Source of the DNA: Sphingopyxis macrogoltabida
Lineage (GTDB): Bacteria; Pseudomonadota; Alphaproteobacteria; Sphingomonadales; Sphingomonadaceae
Direction of reading: 5' to 3'
Assembly: GCF_001307295.1 (NCBI RefSeq)
Contig: NZ_CP012700.1
Location: forward strand, 809,001-873,000
Length of the DNA stretch: 64,000 nt
Positions 61,893-64,000 of the stretch are shown here, one piece after another (within the stretch, counting starts at the first letter, position 1; each line of letters begins with the position of its first letter). Below the pieces are notes generated by a model, which was given only the letters and a program-made list of their open reading frames with translations, searched no databases and was not told the origin of the DNA. A program made the position numbers and the translations under genes.

Positions 61893-63665
61893 CTACAGCC
61901 GGTCCATCCGCAGCCAGCGCCTGTTCCCTAACCAGGCCTTCGTCAAGGCCCGGTTCGCCGCGGCCGCTTCGAGCTTCTTGCCCTGCGCCGCTTCGCTCTG
62001 CCCCAGCCCGTAGAGCGCCCAGCCATTGTTGGGCGCCTGCGTCAGCGCGGCGCGGAAGGCGTTGCTCGCTTCGGAATAACGCTTTGCCTTGAACAACGCG
62101 GCACCCAGCGATTGCTGTACGGGATAATACCAGTAGGTCGGTTCCTGATAGGGAAGGCGGGTCTCGATCTCGACCGCCTGCCGGTAGAAGCCGATCGCTT
62201 CGTCATGGCGGCCGAGCGCTGAGGCGAAGCGGCCTTGCGCTGCGCGTTCGGCCAGCATGACGAGATCGACGGCGGGCATGCCCTGATCGACTAAGCCTTG
62301 TAGCGCACCGGAGGCCCGGAGGCCCGCCATCGCGGCAATCTCGCGGTCGAACGCGTTGCGGTCGCGGAACTCGGCGTAGGCTATGGCGCGGGCATAGTGC
62401 CGCATCGCCGTTGGATAGCCGAGCCGCGCGTCGGGCGCCGGCATCGCCAATATCGCCTTCGGCGTGGCGAATTGCGCCATGGCGAAATAGGGCGCGGCGT
62501 CGATCGCCTGAATCCAGCCGATCGACGCCGAGGTCTCTGGATCGAGCAGGGTCCGCAGCCGCTTCGCCTCGCGGATCGCGGTGTCCATGTCGCCCGCCAT
62601 TTGCGCCGAGGTCACGATGAAATGGACATTGTGCGGATAATAGCCGTAACGCACGAGCCCCTGGTCGCCGGCGCGGCGGATATAGGCCTCGTCGGCGCGC
62701 GCTGCGGCGACGTTGACGCGGATCGAATCCGCATGGCGGCCGCGCAGTTGGTAGATGTGCCCCGGCATATGCACCAGATGCGCGGCGCTGGGCGCGCCGG
62801 GGCTCGCGAGCCGGTCGGCGGCCGCCTCGGCCCGCGCGGGGTCGCGCGATTCCATCAGGTGGATATAGAGATGGTTCGCCTGGACATGGGCCGGGTTGCG
62901 GGCGAGCACGGTTTCGATCAGGCGCACTGCCTCGCCGCTGCGGCCCACCGGCGTCAGCTTGTCGGTCATCCAGTAATTCCAGGGACTGGTATCCATTACG
63001 GCCTCCGCCGCCAGCACGGCGACGTCGTCATCGGCGGGGAAACGGCGCGCGACGTCGAGCATCGCATCGGCATAGGCGGCGTCGAGCGCGGCGCGATCGC
63101 TCGCCGGGTCGCGCGAATAGCGGTGGGCGACGGCTTCGATCAGCGCCCGTTCCAGCGGTGTCGCCGTGTCGCGGAGCGCCATCGCGCGGTCCATCGCCGC
63201 CAGCGCCGCATCGCGGTCGCGCGCGTCCATCGGCGCGTTGATGTTGGGGCCGAGCGCCACCGCTTCGCCCCACCAGCACATCGCGCAGCCCGGATCGAGC
63301 CGCTGCGCGGTGCGGAAGGAGCGGACCGCGCCGGCATGGTTGAAGCCATAGCTCATCAGCAGGCCCTGGCTGAAATAGCTCCGCGCCTGCCCGTTCGCGG
63401 TCGAAACGGGGAAGGGCGATTTCGCGAGGTCGGCAAAGAGTGGGATGGGCCGGCCTTCGCTGGCGGGCGTGGCGAAGGCGGCCGCCGCGAGCAGATTTTG
63501 CGCGAGCGACGAGCCGGCACGCCGCGCGCCGCAGACGAAGCCGGCGAGGCGGCTCGGGTCGAGCGCTTCGAGCGTCGCAGTCGGAAAGACGGGCAAGGCG
63601 CTGTCGCCAGCGGCGAAGAGGCCAATGCCGACAAGGACGGCGATGCGGCCGGGTCGATGTATCAT
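61893..63665 (-). CDS. Exported TPR-repeat protein
   Basis: 590 residues from ATG 63663-63665 with GGGAGGG upstream. An N-terminal hydrophobic segment (~5-22) may be a signal peptide or anchor. Several tetratricopeptide-like helix pairs follow: the SYGFNHAGAVRSFRTAQRLDPGCAMCWWGEAVALGPNIN block, a central AHLVHMPGHIYQLRGRHADSIRVN block, and C-terminal SLGAALFKAKRYSEASNAFRAALTQAPNNGWALYGLGQSEAAQG. The CxxCWWGEA motif and HMPGHIY segment are typical of a widespread family of TPR proteins without known function. The MFS gene lies upstream, 98 bp away. Confidence 0.85.
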   Translation of the reverse strand: MIHRPGRIAVLVGIGLFAAGDSALPVFPTATLEALDPSRLAGFVCGARRAGSSLAQNLLAAAAFATPASEGRPIPLFADLAKSPFPVSTANGQARSYFSQGLLMSYGFNHAGAVRSFRTAQRLDPGCAMCWWGEAVALGPNINAPMDARDRDAALAAMDRAMALRDTATPLERALIEAVAHRYSRDPASDRAALDAAYADAMLDVARRFPADDDVAVLAAEAVMDTSPWNYWMTDKLTPVGRSGEAVRLIETVLARNPAHVQANHLYIHLMESRDPARAEAAADRLASPGAPSAAHLVHMPGHIYQLRGRHADSIRVNVAAARADEAYIRRAGDQGLVRYGYYPHNVHFIVTSAQMAGDMDTAIREAKRLRTLLDPETSASIGWIQAIDAAPYFAMAQFATPKAILAMPAPDARLGYPTAMRHYARAIAYAEFRDRNAFDREIAAMAGLRASGALQGLVDQGMPAVDLVMLAERAAQGRFASALGRHDEAIGFYRQAVEIETRLPYQEPTYWYYPVQQSLGAALFKAKRYSEASNAFRAALTQAPNNGWALYGLGQSEAAQGKKLEAAAANRALTKAWLGNRRWLRMDRL

Positions 63666-63763
63666 AATCCTGCCCTCCCCAAGACGAACCAGAAACAACG
63701 GCGCGAGATTACCACGAAACCGGCCGTTTCCCAACTCCGATCCCGCGGGGCCGTGGCGGGCCG

Positions 63764-64000
63764 TTAATGCGCGTCCGGCGGTGCCGGGCCGCCGATGGGC
63801 GGGGGTTTGCAGAAGGGCACCATCACCAGCGCGGCGAGGAAGAGATAGGCCATCAGGCGGAAGACGTCGTCGAAGGCGAGGGTCAGCGCCTCGCGGCCGA
63901 CGATGCGGCCGAGCACGCCCTCGGCCATTTGCTGCGCGAGAGCGGGATCGGAGACGGTGCGGCCGATATGCTGCGCCAGCCCCGCCGCCGTCTCGTTCGC
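63764..64000 (-). CDS. MFS transporter, DHA2/EmrB type, C-terminal end (5' part outside window)
   Basis: Only the last 78 residues are inside the window; the frame is open to the edge. It includes the loop segment LAQHIGRTVSDPALAQQMAEGVLGRIVGREALTLAFDDVF and a final membrane helix (FRLMAYLFLAALVMVPFC) with a short Pro-rich tail, the usual end of 14-TM EmrB/QacA exporters. These pump drugs out with an EmrA-like partner, expected beyond the window. Confidence 0.8.
   Translation of the reverse strand, partial: ANETAAGLAQHIGRTVSDPALAQQMAEGVLGRIVGREALTLAFDDVFRLMAYLFLAALVMVPFCKPPPIGGPAPPDAH

Overview
The window is a GC-rich chromosomal segment of an alphaproteobacterium, most likely a Sphingomonadales member close to Sphingopyxis or Sphingomonas. 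This rests on recognised protein families, gene order and short dispersed palindromic repeats; no database search was possible. Supporting signs are many TonB-dependent receptors, a MucR/Ros regulator, a Fur/Mur regulator lacking CxxC, and the order tsaB-rimI-mucR-fur-plsC-miaB-phoH. There is no integrase, transposase, rRNA operon, CRISPR array or prophage. One tRNA gene, Thr(UGU), is present.

0-23.3 kb is a catabolic island. After the 3' end of a cyclopropane-fatty-acid synthase and a DUF1801 gene, a minus-strand operon encodes heterotetrameric sarcosine oxidase (soxB-soxD-soxA-soxG) followed by purU, with folD just upstream, so methyl groups taken from sarcosine can be passed to folate and released as formate. 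Next come a TonB receptor, an S9 acylaminoacyl-type peptidase, a prolyl oligopeptidase split into two overlapping reading frames, an AraC regulator, two gamma-glutamyltransferase-like proteins with Ser at the usual catalytic Thr position, a DUF885 hydrolase, an imidazolonepropionase-like amidohydrolase and an esterase. Four of the minus-strand promoters carry the palindrome TACA-N4-TGTA or a one-mismatch version, and a weaker copy lies before the second GGT-like gene, which suggests one regulon for uptake and breakdown of a modified (N-methylated or gamma-linked) peptide.

23.4-31.2 kb is core: tRNA-Thr, an unknown RNase-H-like protein, nfuA, a nitroreductase, tsaB, rimI, mucR, fur, plsC, miaB and phoH. 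The usual partner of phoH, ybeY, lies 14.7 kb further on and is followed by corC, a glycosyltransferase, rarA and a YjbR-family gene. Between phoH and ybeY are accessory modules: (i) an operon of a membrane-anchored TIR protein and two tandem secreted paralogues, (ii) a diguanylate cyclase, (iii) a frameshifted DoxX gene, (iv) an ECF41 sigma factor with its carboxymuconolactone-decarboxylase partner and a matching promoter, and (v) a six-gene operon of an unrecognised 515-residue protein, BCCP, biotin carboxylase, a divergent carboxyltransferase, an acyl-CoA ligase and an SCP2-type thiolase. Modules (i) and (v) are the best candidates for undescribed biology.

50.3-64 kb holds a GFA-family protein, ptsP (nitrogen PTS enzyme I), a poly-proline lipoprotein, a nitronate monooxygenase-like enzyme, a YezD/DUF2292 gene with a large TonB receptor, a Gln-rich 51-residue miniprotein, katG with a clear terminator, an HTH protein, a TPR-like exported protein and the 3' end of a DHA2-type MFS exporter. 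REP-like elements, each with inverted palindromic ends, sit in intergenic gaps at 31.26, 34.3, 37.9, 50.3, 58.2 and 61.8 kb.
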